NCBI GenBank assembly: GCA_003707065.3
Contig: PPXM03000002.1
Span: 558,001 to 622,000 of the forward strand
DNA: 64,000 nt
Reading direction: 5' to 3'
Origin: Trigonopsis variabilis
Taxonomy: Eukaryota > Ascomycota > Trigonopsidomycetes > Trigonopsidales > Trigonopsidaceae
The position numbers were made by a program, and so were the translations under genes. Below are positions 23,990-35,754 of this stretch, piece by piece. The number at the start of each line of letters is the position of its first letter. Position 1 is the first letter of the stretch. The notes beneath the pieces were generated by a model. It was not told where the DNA came from. It searched no databases and was given only the letters and a program-made list of their open reading frames with translations.

Positions 23990-26918
23990 ATGAGTGAATA
24001 CTTGAATTCATATGGAGGTTTGTATTCTGACTGAAAGTAAACTAATTCAAGGCGAATCCAATCGAGAACGGCGTCCTGCGCGAGTCCCAGTAGCATCCAG
24101 GGGCTACCAGGGATATGTTGAAAACGGGCAATCTTATGGCCGATCAAATCATACTGAAAATGCGCCTTACCAAGAGCATTATAGATCGGATTTCAATGAT
24201 CAATATTCTCCTTCGTCGCCTTCAGTTCCTCCTGCCGGCACCCCAATACCAGCCAGCTCGGGAGCCTATCCTCACGAGGAAGCAACAAATGAGCATCTTC
24301 GGCCAGCACCATATCCTAGAGACGACGCATACAGCAGCAGAGGACACTCTTTCGATAATCGCCTCGATGAGACGTTGACACCCTCGTATTCAAATGGCTA
24401 CACGATTGATCCAAGAACGGGCGATGATGCCTACCTATTAAAGCCCCTAGGATATCCTCATGGGCAATACACAATGACACCTTCTCGGTCAGAAGATACT
24501 TATGATGAAGAAATGAACGCAGGATACGGAATCCAAGGTGATACCTATGCATTAAATACTTATGATGACGAGGATCTGTCCGATGAGTATGAACGAAAGA
24601 CTATTCGAGACTCCGTTTCCGATATATCTGGCTCGCCTGAAGGTGCCCAGGTCCGCCGTCATAAAACAATTCGTAAAGTTCGGCTGTTTAGAGGGAATTT
24701 GGTCTTGGATTGCCCTGTCTCCACTAAGCTCACAGGTCAATATAAAGAACCTCGGAGTGAGCGTGAATTCACTCATATGAGATATAGCGCTGCAACGTGT
24801 GATCCCTCCGAGTTTCCACAATCTGGCTTCACTCTGCGACAACAGTGTTATCAGCAGCCTCGACAAACCGAGATTTTTATTGTTGTTACCATTTATAATG
24901 AAGATGATGTTTTATTGGCTCGGACATTGAAAGGAATCTTCAAGAATATCAAACACCTCATGCATAGAAACCGAAGCTCTACTTGGGGACCTGATGCTTG
25001 GAAGAAAGTCGTCGTCTGCATCGTTGCTGACGGACGAGAAAAAATAAGTGAGCGAGCAAAAGGGCTACTGGGAGCTTTGGGAGTGTATCAAGATGGGTTT
25101 GCAAAGAATATGGTCAATGACAAACCTGTGCATGCACATATCTATGAATATACCACCATGGTCGGTATCAAAAATATCGGAGACAAAGTCGATTTATCTT
25201 ACGAAAAGGGCGTGCCCGTACAATTGCTATTTTGCCTGAAAGAAAAAAATCAAAAGAAGATCAATTCTCACCGCTGGTTTTTCCAGGCGTTTGCTCCAAT
25301 CCTTCAGCCAAAGGTTTGTGTGCTACTTGATGCTGGAACACAACCTGGATATGATTCTCTTTATCATTTATGGAAAGCATTTGACGTTAATCCTCACATT
25401 GGAGGAGCATGCGGAGAAATTAAAGTTATGCTTGGTAAAGCTGGGAAACACCTGGTCAACCCTATTGTTGCCGCCCAGAATTTTGAATATAAGATGTCGA
25501 ATATATTGGATAAGCCATTAGAAAGTGTTTTTGGATTCATTTCTGTCTTACCTGGTGCCTTTTCTGCTTATCGTTATACGGCCTTGCTGAACGACATGCA
25601 CGGGGAGGGTCCGCTGGAAAAGTATTTCAAGGGAGAAGTACTGCACAACTCTAATGCTGGGCTATTCACTGCCAACATGTATCTTGCTGAAGACCGGATC
25701 TTGTGCTTCGAGTTGGTTGCTAAGCGAAACGAATGCTGGTCTCTGAAATATGTAAAGTCAGCCTACGCCGAAACTGACGTCCCTGATAAGTTCTCTGAAT
25801 TAGTTCTCCAGCGTCGAAGGTGGCTGAATGGGTCTTTTTTCGCAGGAGTGTATAGCTTGTTTCATTGCTTCAATATCTGGCGCTCAAGTCATAGCATATT
25901 TCGGAAGTTATTCATACATGTCCAGTTTTTGTACAACCTGGTCAATCTTCTCCTTTCATGGTTTGCAATCGGTAACTTCTTCTTGGTGTTCATCATTTTG
26001 ACCAATTCCCTCGGTGACCCTTCTCTCGGATTTGCTCCCGGGCATGTCTTATCTCAGGTACTCTTCTATATCTACGGAGCATGCCTAGTGACCACCTTTA
26101 TATTGTCTTTTGGTAACCGTCCTCAGGGATCAAATCTTGCCTATATCATCATGGTATTATTCTTTGCCGTCTTAATGATTTACTTGACCTTTGCTACTGT
26201 CTATATATCAGTCAAAGCCACAACCATTGCTCTTTGTAACAACGGGTACGAATTCTCGGCGAAATTGTTATTCGAAAACAATGTCTTTAGAAACCTGGTT
26301 ATTTCATTGGCAAGTACTTATGTACTATATATTGTTGGATCGTTGCTATTTTTTGAGCCTTGGCATCTTCTCACGAGTTCATTGCAATACATCCTGCTGA
26401 GCCCGTCTTATATCAACGTTCTCAATGTCTATGCATTCTGCAATCTTCATGATGTGTCATGGGGTACCAAGGGAGACACCGCCAACAAACTTGATCTTGG
26501 AATAGCGAAAACAACTGATTCTGGAAAACTGATCATGGAAATACCAACTGAGACGAAAGAGATTGACGAATTCTACGAGAAACAGGTTCAACTGATCAGT
26601 GAGCCTCCACATGAAGAGAAAAGTGCATCGTCTAATGATAATATCGCTGATTATTATGCATTGATTCGAACGTCAGTTGTCCTGACTTGGATTTTCTCTA
26701 ATCTGGCCTTATGTATTTACATTCAGAAGCAGCTTCCCGATTATGCTGATGCTTCAAAGTATACAGTAAGCTCTTCGACATGCGGATCGGTCACTGTCGT
26801 TCAAGATAAAGTCATTACTATCTATCTTGCAGTGGTGATGTGGTCTGTCGCGGCATTGGCTCTTATAAGGTTTATTGGAAGCGCCCTTTACATGCTTTTT
26901 CGTCTGTTTGGTCATTAA
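23990..26918 (+). CDS. chitin synthase, class I/II
   Basis: A membrane glycosyltransferase adding GlcNAc from UDP-GlcNAc to chitin. The model begins at ATG 23990 with a 34-nt intron (24018-24051, branch ACTAAT), giving 963-964 residues. The alternative is an unspliced start at ATG 24012 giving 968; all downstream sequence is shared. A Tyr/Pro-rich cytosolic N-terminus is followed by the chitin synthase N domain (HKTIRKVRLFRGNLVLDCPV, IFIVVTIYNEDDVLLARTLK). Catalytic motifs are EDRILCFE (about 560) and QRRRWLNG (about 600). A multi-helix membrane part holds the signature VSWGTKGD between helices, and two further hydrophobic segments close the C-terminus. Division I (no myosin or cytochrome b5 domain) is clear; class I versus II is not decided. 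Confidence 0.96.
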
Positions 26919-27357
26919 TGGGGAGGAAGGTACTAGCATGGATTGTTTGAATTGTTTGTTTTGTTTAATATAATGGACATTATGGTGGTATTAGAACGTA
27001 CTCCAAAAGATACATGATATCTGATGAATACTCACGACAAAGATATAACAGCCGTACCATCAGCGTTTCTCTAAAAGGTCGGGAAACTCTAGGCATCTCA
27101 ATAGTAGCACACAGATGCACAGTTATCGGGCTCTCAGGGAAGGGCGAGCCCGAGATGTGTCAAAAACAAAGAACATGTGGGTTCGCGACAGTAGATCAAC
27201 TCTTTGTTTGAGAGAGAAGTCTACCAAATTGTAGTTTCAGATTTTTTTTAAACAAACGACTATATGGGAAGAGAAATCAGCTCCTTGTGACACTTGACAG
27301 TGTTTGTGACAACCAGGAAAATCAAGTTGGGACCAACTGTAACGTTGAAGAAAGTTC
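26919..27357. other. chitin synthase-MEF2 intergenic
   Basis: A 439-bp spacer with T-rich 3' processing-type sequence after the chitin synthase stop. No gene recognised; a 65-codon open frame inside it shows no conservation I can see. Confidence 0.5.
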
Positions 27358-29813
27358 ATGTCAATTTGTGCATTAAGGGTGGGCTTTAGGCAGATACCAT
27401 GGAAAAGAATAACAGGGAATCGGCTCGGCTATCAAAGAGGATATGCTGTTGCCTCTGAACTGGAGCTTCAGCGATTAGCAAAGATCAGGAATATCGGGAT
27501 CATTGCCCATATCGATGCTGTAAGATGATTATTCTCGGTCATGATCACTAAAACCAGGGTAAAACGACAACGACCGAGAGAATGCTGCATTATAGCGGAG
27601 CTACCAAGAAACTGGGCAATGTTGATGAAGGAAACACCGTGACTGACTTTCTGCCAATGGAGCGAGAACGAGGCATTACTATTACTTCGGCAGCGATATC
27701 CTTAGAATGGAAAAATTATCATGTAAACTTGATCGACACTCCGGGCCATGTCGACTTTACGTTTGAAGTTATTCGGTCTATCCGAATCTTGGACGGAGCA
27801 GTGACCATCTTAGATGCAGTAGCTGGTGTGGAGACTCAGACCGAGAAAGTGTGGAAGCAATCAGAAGAATTCAAACTTCCAAAGATCATATTCATCAATA
27901 AAATGGACAGAGAAGGTGCAGGATTCAGTCGCTCAGTGATTGAAATTTCTCGTCGATTGAAAGCGCGACCTGCTACAGTCAACATTCCTTATTTTGTCGA
28001 CATGGAGTTTAAAGGGATCATTGATATTCTCGATCTCAAGCTTCTACAGTGGGATGGAAACTCACAAGGGAAACAATTTTCTTCCACTTCATTAGACGAA
28101 GTCGATGATCTATCCTTGAGAGAAGAAGCGATCAAGGCCCGAATTGCTTTAATTGAGCTGCTTTCAAGTCTGGATGATGACTTAGTCGAGAAATTTCTTG
28201 AAGTAGAAGATCATTTAAAAGTCCCAACCAAAGATGCTAAAGCAGCCCTACGAAGATGCACAATCAATGGCTCAGTTGTGCCAGTTCTGTGCGGTGCCAG
28301 CTTCAGAAACATTGGTGTTCAACCATTAATGGATGCTGTTATTGATTACTTACCTTCGCCTAATGAAAGATGCAAAGTACCCATCAAGCTTGAGGATTCA
28401 AGTGAGCACGATCTAAGTATCTATGATCCCTCGACTTGCGCCCTTGCTTTCAAGGTCGTTTATGATCCTCAGTCTCTTCAGATGAAGGTCTTTGTTAGGA
28501 TCTACTCGGGAACTCTTAAACGAGGGATGAAAGTTCTCAACACTAGGACAGGACAAATTGAACGGATTGATAAACTGGTCCGTGTGTTTGCTGATATCGA
28601 GAAACCTGTACCCGAGCTTGGTGCTGGAGAAATCTGTATGATTCTCGGCACCAAAGATATAGCTACAGGAGATACGTTGCTTCACTTGACTCCTCGGAAC
28701 AGTGAACTTGATAAACTGGTCACAGATGCAGGGAAAGGGACAAAGGGCAAACGCTCGCCGAAGCAGATTGTAAATCTTCTTCCTATTAATGTTCCACCCC
28801 CAGTATATTTCTCCAACATCAAAACTGAGAGTGTCACCGAGCAGAAAAATGTGGAAAAGAATCTGTCTATACTTTTGAAGGAGGACCCCAGTCTTCGTCT
28901 TAGCAGGGACGAGACATTTGATCAGTTAGTATTATCGGGCATGGGCGAATTACACTTGGAAGTGGCGTGCGACAGACTGTTGAACACTCTAAAGTGCAAT
29001 GCAAATATCGGAAAAATCCAAATCTCTTATAGAGAAACAATCTCTCAAGCTAGCGGAAGCTTCACCGGATATGCCGCTGAAAGTGGGCCGGAAGATTTAG
29101 ATCCAATGTCGGTTAAACTATCAATTGAACCGTGGTTAGAATATACTCCACCAACCGAAGAATCAGATCCCTTAGGCGAGAATAGCTGGATCACTTATCA
29201 CAATGTGAGAGAACATCCTACTATTAAACCCGAGGAGATAATGAGTGCTGCAGAAATGGGCATAGGAGCTTGTCTTATGACTGGAAAGCTTCTTAATCTA
29301 CGTTATCACTCTATTCATATCAACGTTCAAGAAGTATTATGCCCCCTTAGCGCTGTCAAGCCTAGCGGATTATCCTTTGCCGCTCGTCAGGCCTTCCTCA
29401 AGTGTATAGATTCTCTAGATAAGAGCTCCTTTGGTCTGATGGAGCCAATAATGGATGTTCGGATTACCTCTCCGGGTGAAGACGTGGGTAAAGTTATGGC
29501 AGACTTGACCGGTCGACGATCAGGAGAAATCTATGAACTAGAAGACGTCGCCAGTACCCAAGAACTCGACTCAAGTATCAAGGATTTATATGTTCCTCCC
29601 GACTATACCATGTATCTGTCGAAAAAAGAGGGCAACCAAGAGTCTGACAAGATCTTGCATGCTAAGGTACCATCTAAGGAGATGATTGGTTATCTATCAG
29701 CTCTGCGACAATCAACTCAAGGAAGAGGAACATATGAGATGACTTTTGATCAATTCAGGCAGGCGACCAAAGATCGACAGAGAAAACTTATTGACGACTT
29801 TTACGATTACTAG
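27358..29813 (+). CDS. MEF2: mitochondrial elongation factor G2 / ribosome recycling GTPase
   Basis: Exons 27358-27519 and 27558-29813 (38-nt intron) encode 805 residues. The first exon supplies a mitochondrial presequence rich in Arg without acidic residues (MSICALRVGFRQIPWKR). The GTPase domain has HIDAGKTTTTE (G1), ERGITIT (G2), DTPGHVDF (G3), NKMDREG (G4) and LCGAS (G5), then EF-G domains II-V. The phrase GNVDEGNTVTDFLPMERERG, with DEG rather than the EF-G1 pattern, points to EF-G2/RRF2mt, which works with the recycling factor to split mitochondrial ribosomes after termination. The intron cuts the P-loop between HIDA and GKTTT, phase 0. Confidence 0.93.
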
Positions 29814-30454
29814 GGCTCTGAAAAAGCCTATCTTATATTATGACTGTTAATAATTACAGTTAGACGTGTATATAGTGATTATCACAGATTTAGACGATAC
29901 TCTACTGTCAGCACTCGCCAGATGCCATTACGTAGACCAAAAAAGAAGCGGTGAGTTAAGATGACTAAACTGAATGTGCGAGGCAAGGAGCAGTAATTAT
30001 TGAAAGATGGATGTATCAGAACAGCAAAGAACTCTCGTATGAGAAGACGCCGCCATGACGAGCGACGTCATTATTTGATGAAAGATCGAGAATCTTCGTT
30101 GCGGTTGACTCAGGCGTCGTTGCCGTTTCGAAATCGGGACGTGGAAATTCTAAGAATTACCTCTTCGCGGGGCAAATTGCACGTGACTGTGGTCGCTGCA
30201 TAGAATATGAGCAACGATCTAAGCCTTTGTTCCTTTCTCGCCTCAAACAGTGGTTCTCGTTATCAATTCAGCAGACAAGGCTTCACACATCAGAACGCTT
30301 CTTCTAAGTCATAAAGGTAAGTTAACGATGAGTTATTGATGCCTGTATCGGATTGGCAGGATGAAATAAGTGATGGCCCGTTGACAGTGGAGCATTGACA
30401 CAGGCATATTAGTGTCGAATAGACTAACACTTCGCTTAGATTTTTATTTCTGGA
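29814..30454. other. MEF2-RRM intergenic with weak small-ORF candidate
   Basis: 641 bp. The only coding hint is a possible two-exon Arg-rich peptide at 29922-30203, listed separately. Otherwise it is the upstream region of the RRM gene. Confidence 0.45.
29922..30203 (+). CDS. possible small Arg-rich spliced protein
   Basis: Weak candidate. ATG 29922 begins MPLRRPKKR. A donor GTGAGT at 29951 and an acceptor ending at 30019 would remove 69 nt and join the frame to TAKNSRMRRRRHDERR, continuing to a stop at 30201-30203, 70 residues in all. The very basic composition recalls small mitochondrial ribosomal proteins such as bL32 types, but no zinc cysteines or diagnostic motif follow. Other AGs before the chosen acceptor do not keep the frame. 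It may simply be noncoding. Confidence 0.25.
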
Positions 30455-31634
30455 ATGTCGACCGAAGAGAAACCTATTGAACAACCAATCGAGTCTCAAG
30501 AGACCAACTTGCCTACTGATAATGGGACCGTAGCTGATACTGTGGACCCCATTTATACGGAGAAAAGGCGTCTCTATGTCGGGAATGTCGACTTCAAAGT
30601 GCTCCCTGAGGAGTTTGAGAATCTTTTCAAGCCTTTGGGATCGTAAGTAGCATTGTTTCCGCAGTCTTGTCGTCTTTGGCTTACATGACTTGCGCCTAAG
30701 ATCTGTGGCAAGTGCTAACATGCAGTATCTCAGTCGATTTACCAATTAATCCGAAACTAAATCGAGGGTTTGGTTACGGATTTGCTGACTTTGAGACGGC
30801 GGAAGATGCTCTGAAGGCTCAAAAGGCCCTCAGTGGCAGTCTTCTTCACGAGCGGAAAATTTTCATTCTCCCTGCTCGCCCGCCTCTCAGCCCCGAGGAA
30901 AAGAAAGCCAGAAAGGCGGAGAAGAGATCAAAGAAGGCAGAGCAAAGGAAAAAGGTAAGACAGATCCCTTAAAGAGGCCCTGTGATTCTAACCAACTAGA
31001 AGGCAAACGCAGAAGCTAAAGAATCCAAGGCAGCTGCTCCTCCTAAAACGAATGAGAATGTTGATGAGAATGGAAATGTGGAAAATGGAGATAAGAAGCC
31101 AGAAACAGCCGAAAAAGCGCCAAAAAGCCAAGGTCAGCCCCGCAAGAAGGGTCCACCTGCCGATGGTATTCCTTCAACGACTACTGTTTTTGTGGCCAAC
31201 CTGCCGTACGACATCACCAATGCCCAGGTTTGTATATTCTCTACCTCTGTTCGCTAACGTTCTAGTTGAAGGAGTACTTTGCCGACTATGAGCCTACATG
31301 GTCAAGTGTTGTTTTGCGCAAGTTGCCTCCATTTGTTATCAAGAAGCTTGCTGCCAAAGGTCAAACTCGGCTCAGTCGAGGATTTGGATTTGTACGGTTT
31401 GAGACGGAAGAACAACAAAAGAAGGCGGTCGACGAGATGAATGGTAAAGAGATTGCTGGTCGAGCTTTGATTGTTAAGGTTGCTGTCGATTCTCCGGAGC
31501 AGATTGAGAAGCGGAACCAAAAGGTCCTCGAAGACGAGGCTGGGGAAGCTCAGAATGCACCAGACAAGGAGACTACTTCCGAGGAGGGTAAAGCTGAGGG
31601 TGCTGCCACTCAGCTTGTCGAAGGCACAGCATAA
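30455..31634 (+). CDS. two-RRM RNA-binding protein
   Basis: Four exons, 30455-30642, 30726-30954, 31000-31227 and 31266-31634, give 337 residues. RRM1 (about 38-120) has RRLYVGNVDF (RNP2) and FGYGFADFET (RNP1), split by an 83-nt intron, the longest in the window. A Lys/Ala/Glu-rich charged linker follows. RRM2 (about 190-275) has TTVFVANLPYD (RNP2) and RGFGFVRFET (RNP1), with the third intron just after it starts. The tail is acidic and low-complexity. The layout resembles fungal RNP-domain proteins related to Sbp1/Rnp24-like factors, which bind mRNA. Specific RNA targets cannot be inferred. Confidence 0.9.
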
Positions 31635-32415
31635 TGGGGAGATTCTGTTGGCTATGGAGCGTTGTATAGTGTAATGGCCGATTTCATTTGCAGCACGTGA
31701 AGTCGTAGGCAGCAGATGTCCAGACTGTGGCTGGGAATGAGAGAGACCAAAACGGACGGCGGCGCGCGATTATTCGCAGCCTCACGACTTGCTACGGGGA
31801 GCCGGCCAAACGTCACAAGGCAACCAGGTTTTCCATGTCGGGCGGACCTGATCCGGCTCTTGGACTAGAAACGGCGATGCGTAGACAAGGCAGTTCACAA
31901 AGAAAATCCGCACTGAGGCGGGGAATCGTCTGCGAATAATCATATCACAGTCGAAGTTCATTGCGGCAACGCCGCGTGTCAAAACACATGCGGCGCGGTT
32001 CCCAGCGTATTCTAGAAAGACGAGGTGATTGGTCTAAAAAGAGGTCTGCAGGAAATAGACTTGATAAGAAAATTACAGAAGGTCGATGACAGCGGCATGA
32101 GGCAGTTGTGCTTAGCCAGACTAAGTTGGCAATAAGGTTACAGGCTGATCGAGTGACGACTAAGTGTGGAAGGACGAGGACAAAACAACAATAGAAAGTC
32201 ACGGGAGCCGGCGCGGCCGGGTAAGCCGCATGGTGGAAGAACAAGCACCAGTTTATGCACCGCGAGGCTTTGAGACACCTGCATAAACGGACAGAGTGAA
32301 ATACTTTTGGATAAAGGTCGAAGGTTGAGGGAGACAACAAACGGAAAAGTATATAACGTGGTGCTTTATGAGGTGGCACGAGGTTGAGCGATCGCCGGAA
32401 TGTTTTTGGATTCGA
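31635..32415. other. promoter region of WSC sensor
   Basis: A 781-bp spacer between tandem genes. Open frames on both strands here (for example 31945-32379 minus) have biased composition without recognisable homology. A TATA box lies at 32350-32356. Confidence 0.5.
32350..32356 (+). promoter_or_regulatory. TATA box before WSC gene
   Basis: TATATAA, 60 bp upstream of ATG 32416. Another in-frame ATG at 32368 is only 12 bp from it and would probably lie upstream of the transcript start, which favours 32416 as the start codon. Confidence 0.45.
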
Positions 32416-33799
32416 ATGATAGTGGGACTGGTGGTGATTGCTTCTTTTGCTCGGGCCCAGAATGAATTGAGTCTGTGTTCTTCGGAAAATACAGGATCCG
32501 ACTCATCTTCAAGTATGTGAAGAAGGTTTTAACTCTCGGAAAGACTAACGGATAGTGTATTCTGAGTTCCAATCTTTTGGTAACTGTTTGGATTACTGTA
32601 AAGGCCAAGGAAAAGCTTTCGGGATTCTTCAGGGATACAACTGTTGGTGTTCGAATGTGGAGCCATCTTCTTCTTCGCAGCAATCTGTTTCTGATTGCAG
32701 TGATGCTTGTCCTGTGAGTCGTTGGCCTGCAATGGGCAAGATCTAATTTTAGGGCTATAGCAGCGACCCGTGCGGTAATACCTCAGAAGGACTTTTTGGA
32801 TATATCCAGATCTCACAACCATCTTCGACTATGCAAGATAGCAGTACTGCGCGGTCGTCGACTCATCAGACATCTCAGGCACAGTCGAGTTCCCCGACTA
32901 CGTCTACGGCTGCTCAATCTACTGAGCAAACCACATCTTCCAGCACTTTTTTTACAACTTCAACAGGTAGTTCGACCCCACCGCCGACGACAAGCAGTGC
33001 TCAGCCTACCACCAGCACCCAGACCACGCCTACTACCACAAGCCCAGCCCCAGTATCTGTTATCTACACGACGGTCATTCTTTCTAATACCCCAGAGACT
33101 ACATCCGAGACTTCGTCTACGACCAGCACAGCCACGACGGCTCATTCTTCATCTCCGTCATCGTCGGACATGAATTCGTTGTCTAGCACATTTGTCACTC
33201 GCACTTCTTCCCAAGCGGCAGTCTTGGTTAGTGTGGTGACAGTGTTTGCATCCCCTACAGAAACAAGCTCTTCACTAACGTCTGACCCTTTGTCTACGTC
33301 AAGCTCATCAGCATCACTAGAAGCGTTGTCAACGGCCGCTACCAGTGACTCCGACAAAGAGACAAAACATGACTCATTTTTTGACAGTACTGGAAAGGTC
33401 GCTGGTACATTCACAGTAGTGGGCGTTGTGGGAGCCGCTATTCTGGCTGGGTTATGTTTTCTTCTCTGGAAGCGGACTCACCGCGAGCGAGAAGGAGATG
33501 ATGAGAAAGATGGAGGATCATCAGTTGGATCGGGTAAAGGAGGCCCAGGATCGCCTCGACTTCGACGACCGTCCAGCAGTACGATAGCCATGGTCCCCGG
33601 TTTACCGACCGATCCAAAGAGTCCTTCCTTGAATAGGATTGATTCCTATGATGGAGCGTTTGTGACACCAGTGGATCAACGACTTGATCCCAGCAGCATG
33701 ATGATGAGATATGAAGACAATGCTTCGACTCAGAGTCTGCGCGACGACCATGATTACTCGCGCAAGGTGCTTCGGGTGACCAATCCCGATAGCCAGTGA
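32416..33799 (+). CDS. WSC-domain cell wall integrity sensor
   Basis: Exons 32416-32512, 32556-32713 and 32753-33799 (introns 43 and 39 nt) give 433 residues. A signal peptide (MIVGLVVIASFARAQ) precedes a WSC domain with the cysteines of CLDYCKGQGKA, YNCWCSN, VSDCSDACP and DPCGN. A long Ser/Thr/Pro-rich stalk, surely O-mannosylated, follows. One transmembrane helix (VAGTFTVVGVVGAAILAGLCFLLW, quoted in parts: GVVGAAILAGLCFLLW) is followed by a basic stop-transfer KRTHRER and a cytosolic tail of about 110 residues. This is the architecture of Wsc1-3/Slg1, stretch sensors that activate Rho1 and the Pkc1-MAPK pathway. An in-frame ATG at 32368 would add 16 residues. Confidence 0.93.
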
Positions 33800-33952
33800 A
33801 GTTAGACTACGCCATTAGTTGGCCAGATGGCCGGGTCGGTTTGTGTTAAATTCGGGGAACGATATCTGTAATATAGGCTCTTTTTCTAGTATACGTGTGG
33901 AGGACGGGGTATAATTAATTCTAGTCAATAAATCGTTATGTCTTTTTCGCTT

Positions 33953-34697
33953 CTAGGCTCGTTCAGCAATATTGATAGCTAGTCTGCATCCGTTCTTGAT
34001 GACTTCGGTCAAGAGAAGATAAGGTACTGCTTTCTCGGCATCATTTTCTAACGCCGTATCGAGATGTTCCAGCTCATCATCTCGGAACTCCTTGACATTT
34101 TTCGTAAGATTCGCCAGTTCATCAGACTTTTCATAGGTGACCAATTCCCGCAATTGGTTATTATAGTGTCCTCCTATAACAGTCTCGACAGCCACTGTGC
34201 ACGCCATAGCCGCTTCCTTGCCCATTAATGCCGTCCCTACCCCCAAGCCAAACGCCGCAGCTTTCCAGAGGGGAGTGAAGAGAGACGGTCTCACCCGACG
34301 GGTGGTCTGAAGATGATCGAAAGTATTGTGATGGTGGATCTCTTGTTCCCACATATGTTTGATCAAAGGCCCTAATTCTGGTTTGTTTTTAAATACCGCG
34401 TATTGCCCGGCATAGATCTAAACAGTCAGCAGAGAGTTATCATAGTCAAGCTCACATAATCGGCACCTAGTTCTCCAGCTTGATCGACTCGAATCTAATA
34501 CGTTAGGGATTAATATCCTATATTACTGTCCTTACCAGTCGGTCAAGAAACTTCTTTTGCTTTTCACTCAAAGGCCGGACTGCCTCGGCAGAGGTATCTT
34601 GATCCCTCTGGCATGCAATGGAAGTGATGGAGAATGATCTCGATAATTGGGTAACTGGAATGAGTCTAGATCTGGGAACAATGGCCCGATGCATCAT
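33953..34697 (-). CDS. COQ7: demethoxyubiquinone hydroxylase Coq7
   Basis: Exons 34536-34697, 34456-34494 and 33953-34417 (introns 41 and 38 nt) encode 221 residues. Exon 1 is a mitochondrial presequence (MMHRAIVPRSRLIPVTQLSR). The mature protein keeps the di-iron ligands: the Glu of DQAGELGADYIY, EQEIHHHN, the Glu of TVAVETVIGGHY, and DDELEHLD, i.e. two E-x-x-H type pairs. GKEAAMACTVAVETVI is a family hallmark. Coq7 hydroxylates demethoxyubiquinone in the matrix-side CoQ synthome. The start is 283 bp from the divergent RPC31 gene. Confidence 0.97.
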
Positions 34698-34980
34698 CGT
34701 GAAGAAAAAGGATGACCTGATTGTGACGAGATGGGAGTTGAGACAAAAGAGCAGGGCGAGTGTAACTGTAACGATGACGAACCCAACAAGCTCAATTCTC
34801 CAATTCTTTCATTCGATTCTCTGTGTCCAGTGATATAATATGTTTAGCTATTTTTTTTTTCAAATCTTCGGCTAGTGGTCGTTCGTCCAAGCTATCCATC
34901 AATTATTTCGGGGTTGATGTGATCGCGGATGGGCGTTACCGTACGAAGTATGTCCCAACCTGAAATTTTCTCAACCCTCA

Positions 34981-35699
34981 ATGTATGGTAGAGGTCGATC
35001 GCGCCCTAGCTTTCCTTCCACTGCTGAAAATGAAGATCAAGGGGATGTACAGGTGGTAGTGGTAAGATCAAATGCAGCAGAATGTGGGTCTGACATATCA
35101 CTTAGACTACAGCGCCAACGAAAGAACAGGGGATTTTGACTGATATGGAAAAGTACTCGGTTGCCCAGCAATTACAACTTTTCAAAGAAATTCGACAGGG
35201 ATCTCTATTCAGCGGAGACGTGACAAAACGGAAAGATAGTGACGGGACTGTGCAGAATGAGGATCGAGGGGACGATGGTTTGTTTGTTGAACGAGAGTCG
35301 GGCTCACTCCTAGGTATCAAACGATATTCGGATCGTTATAGAATGAAAAGGAAAATTGGACGGACTATTACTGATCATCCCTTCATTGCTGAGTTTTTCC
35401 CAACTGAGCTTCATTCTGTCCTTGGCGCCCAAGCAACAAAGCGATTGACCCTTGGTAAATTTGAGTCAGGTCTTACTTCTTCTGTCATCTATAATGTTCA
35501 AGGCGATGCTCTGAACAAACTGGCTTCTATGGAAGACGTTGATGAGAACGCGGAGGACGAGAACAATGATGAAGAAGAGGATGATCTTGCGGATGACGAT
35601 TTTGATGAAGATGAGGAAGGAGACTACAACGCAGAGCAATATTTTGACGACGGCGATGGTCTTGATGACGATGATGGGGACGATGAGGCTGCTTACTAA
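34981..35699 (+). CDS. RPC31: RNA polymerase III subunit RPC31 (C31/RPC7)
   Basis: Exons 34981-35061 and 35106-35699 (44-nt intron, phase 0) give 224 residues. The N-terminus MYGRGRSRPSFP is Gly/Arg-rich as in the family. The middle contains KYSVAQQLQLFKEIRQG and YSDRYRMKRKIGR. The C-terminus is strongly acidic and ends EGDYNAEQYFDDGDG plus an Asp-rich tail, the signature of Rpc31. With Rpc82 and Rpc34 it forms the heterotrimer that Pol III uses for initiation. The stop is 55 bp from the convergent gene at 35755. Confidence 0.88.
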
Positions 35700-35754
35700 A
35701 GTCTTATTAAGTTTCCGTAATCGCTTAATCACGATTTATTGGTCAAATACACTC

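Noticed and set aside
30182-30189. HomolD-like octamer CGTGACTG upstream of the RRM gene
   Set aside because: A single 8-mer of this kind is expected by chance in 64 kb on two strands, and no partner HomolE or ribosomal protein gene is nearby.
30290-30745. 151-codon minus-strand frame across the RRM gene start
   Set aside because: Overlaps a well-supported RRM exon and its promoter; no recognisable domain.
31945-32379. 144-codon minus-strand open frame upstream of the WSC gene
   Set aside because: Cys/Arg/Leu-rich random-looking translation, overlaps the TATA box and promoter of the WSC gene; no conserved motif.
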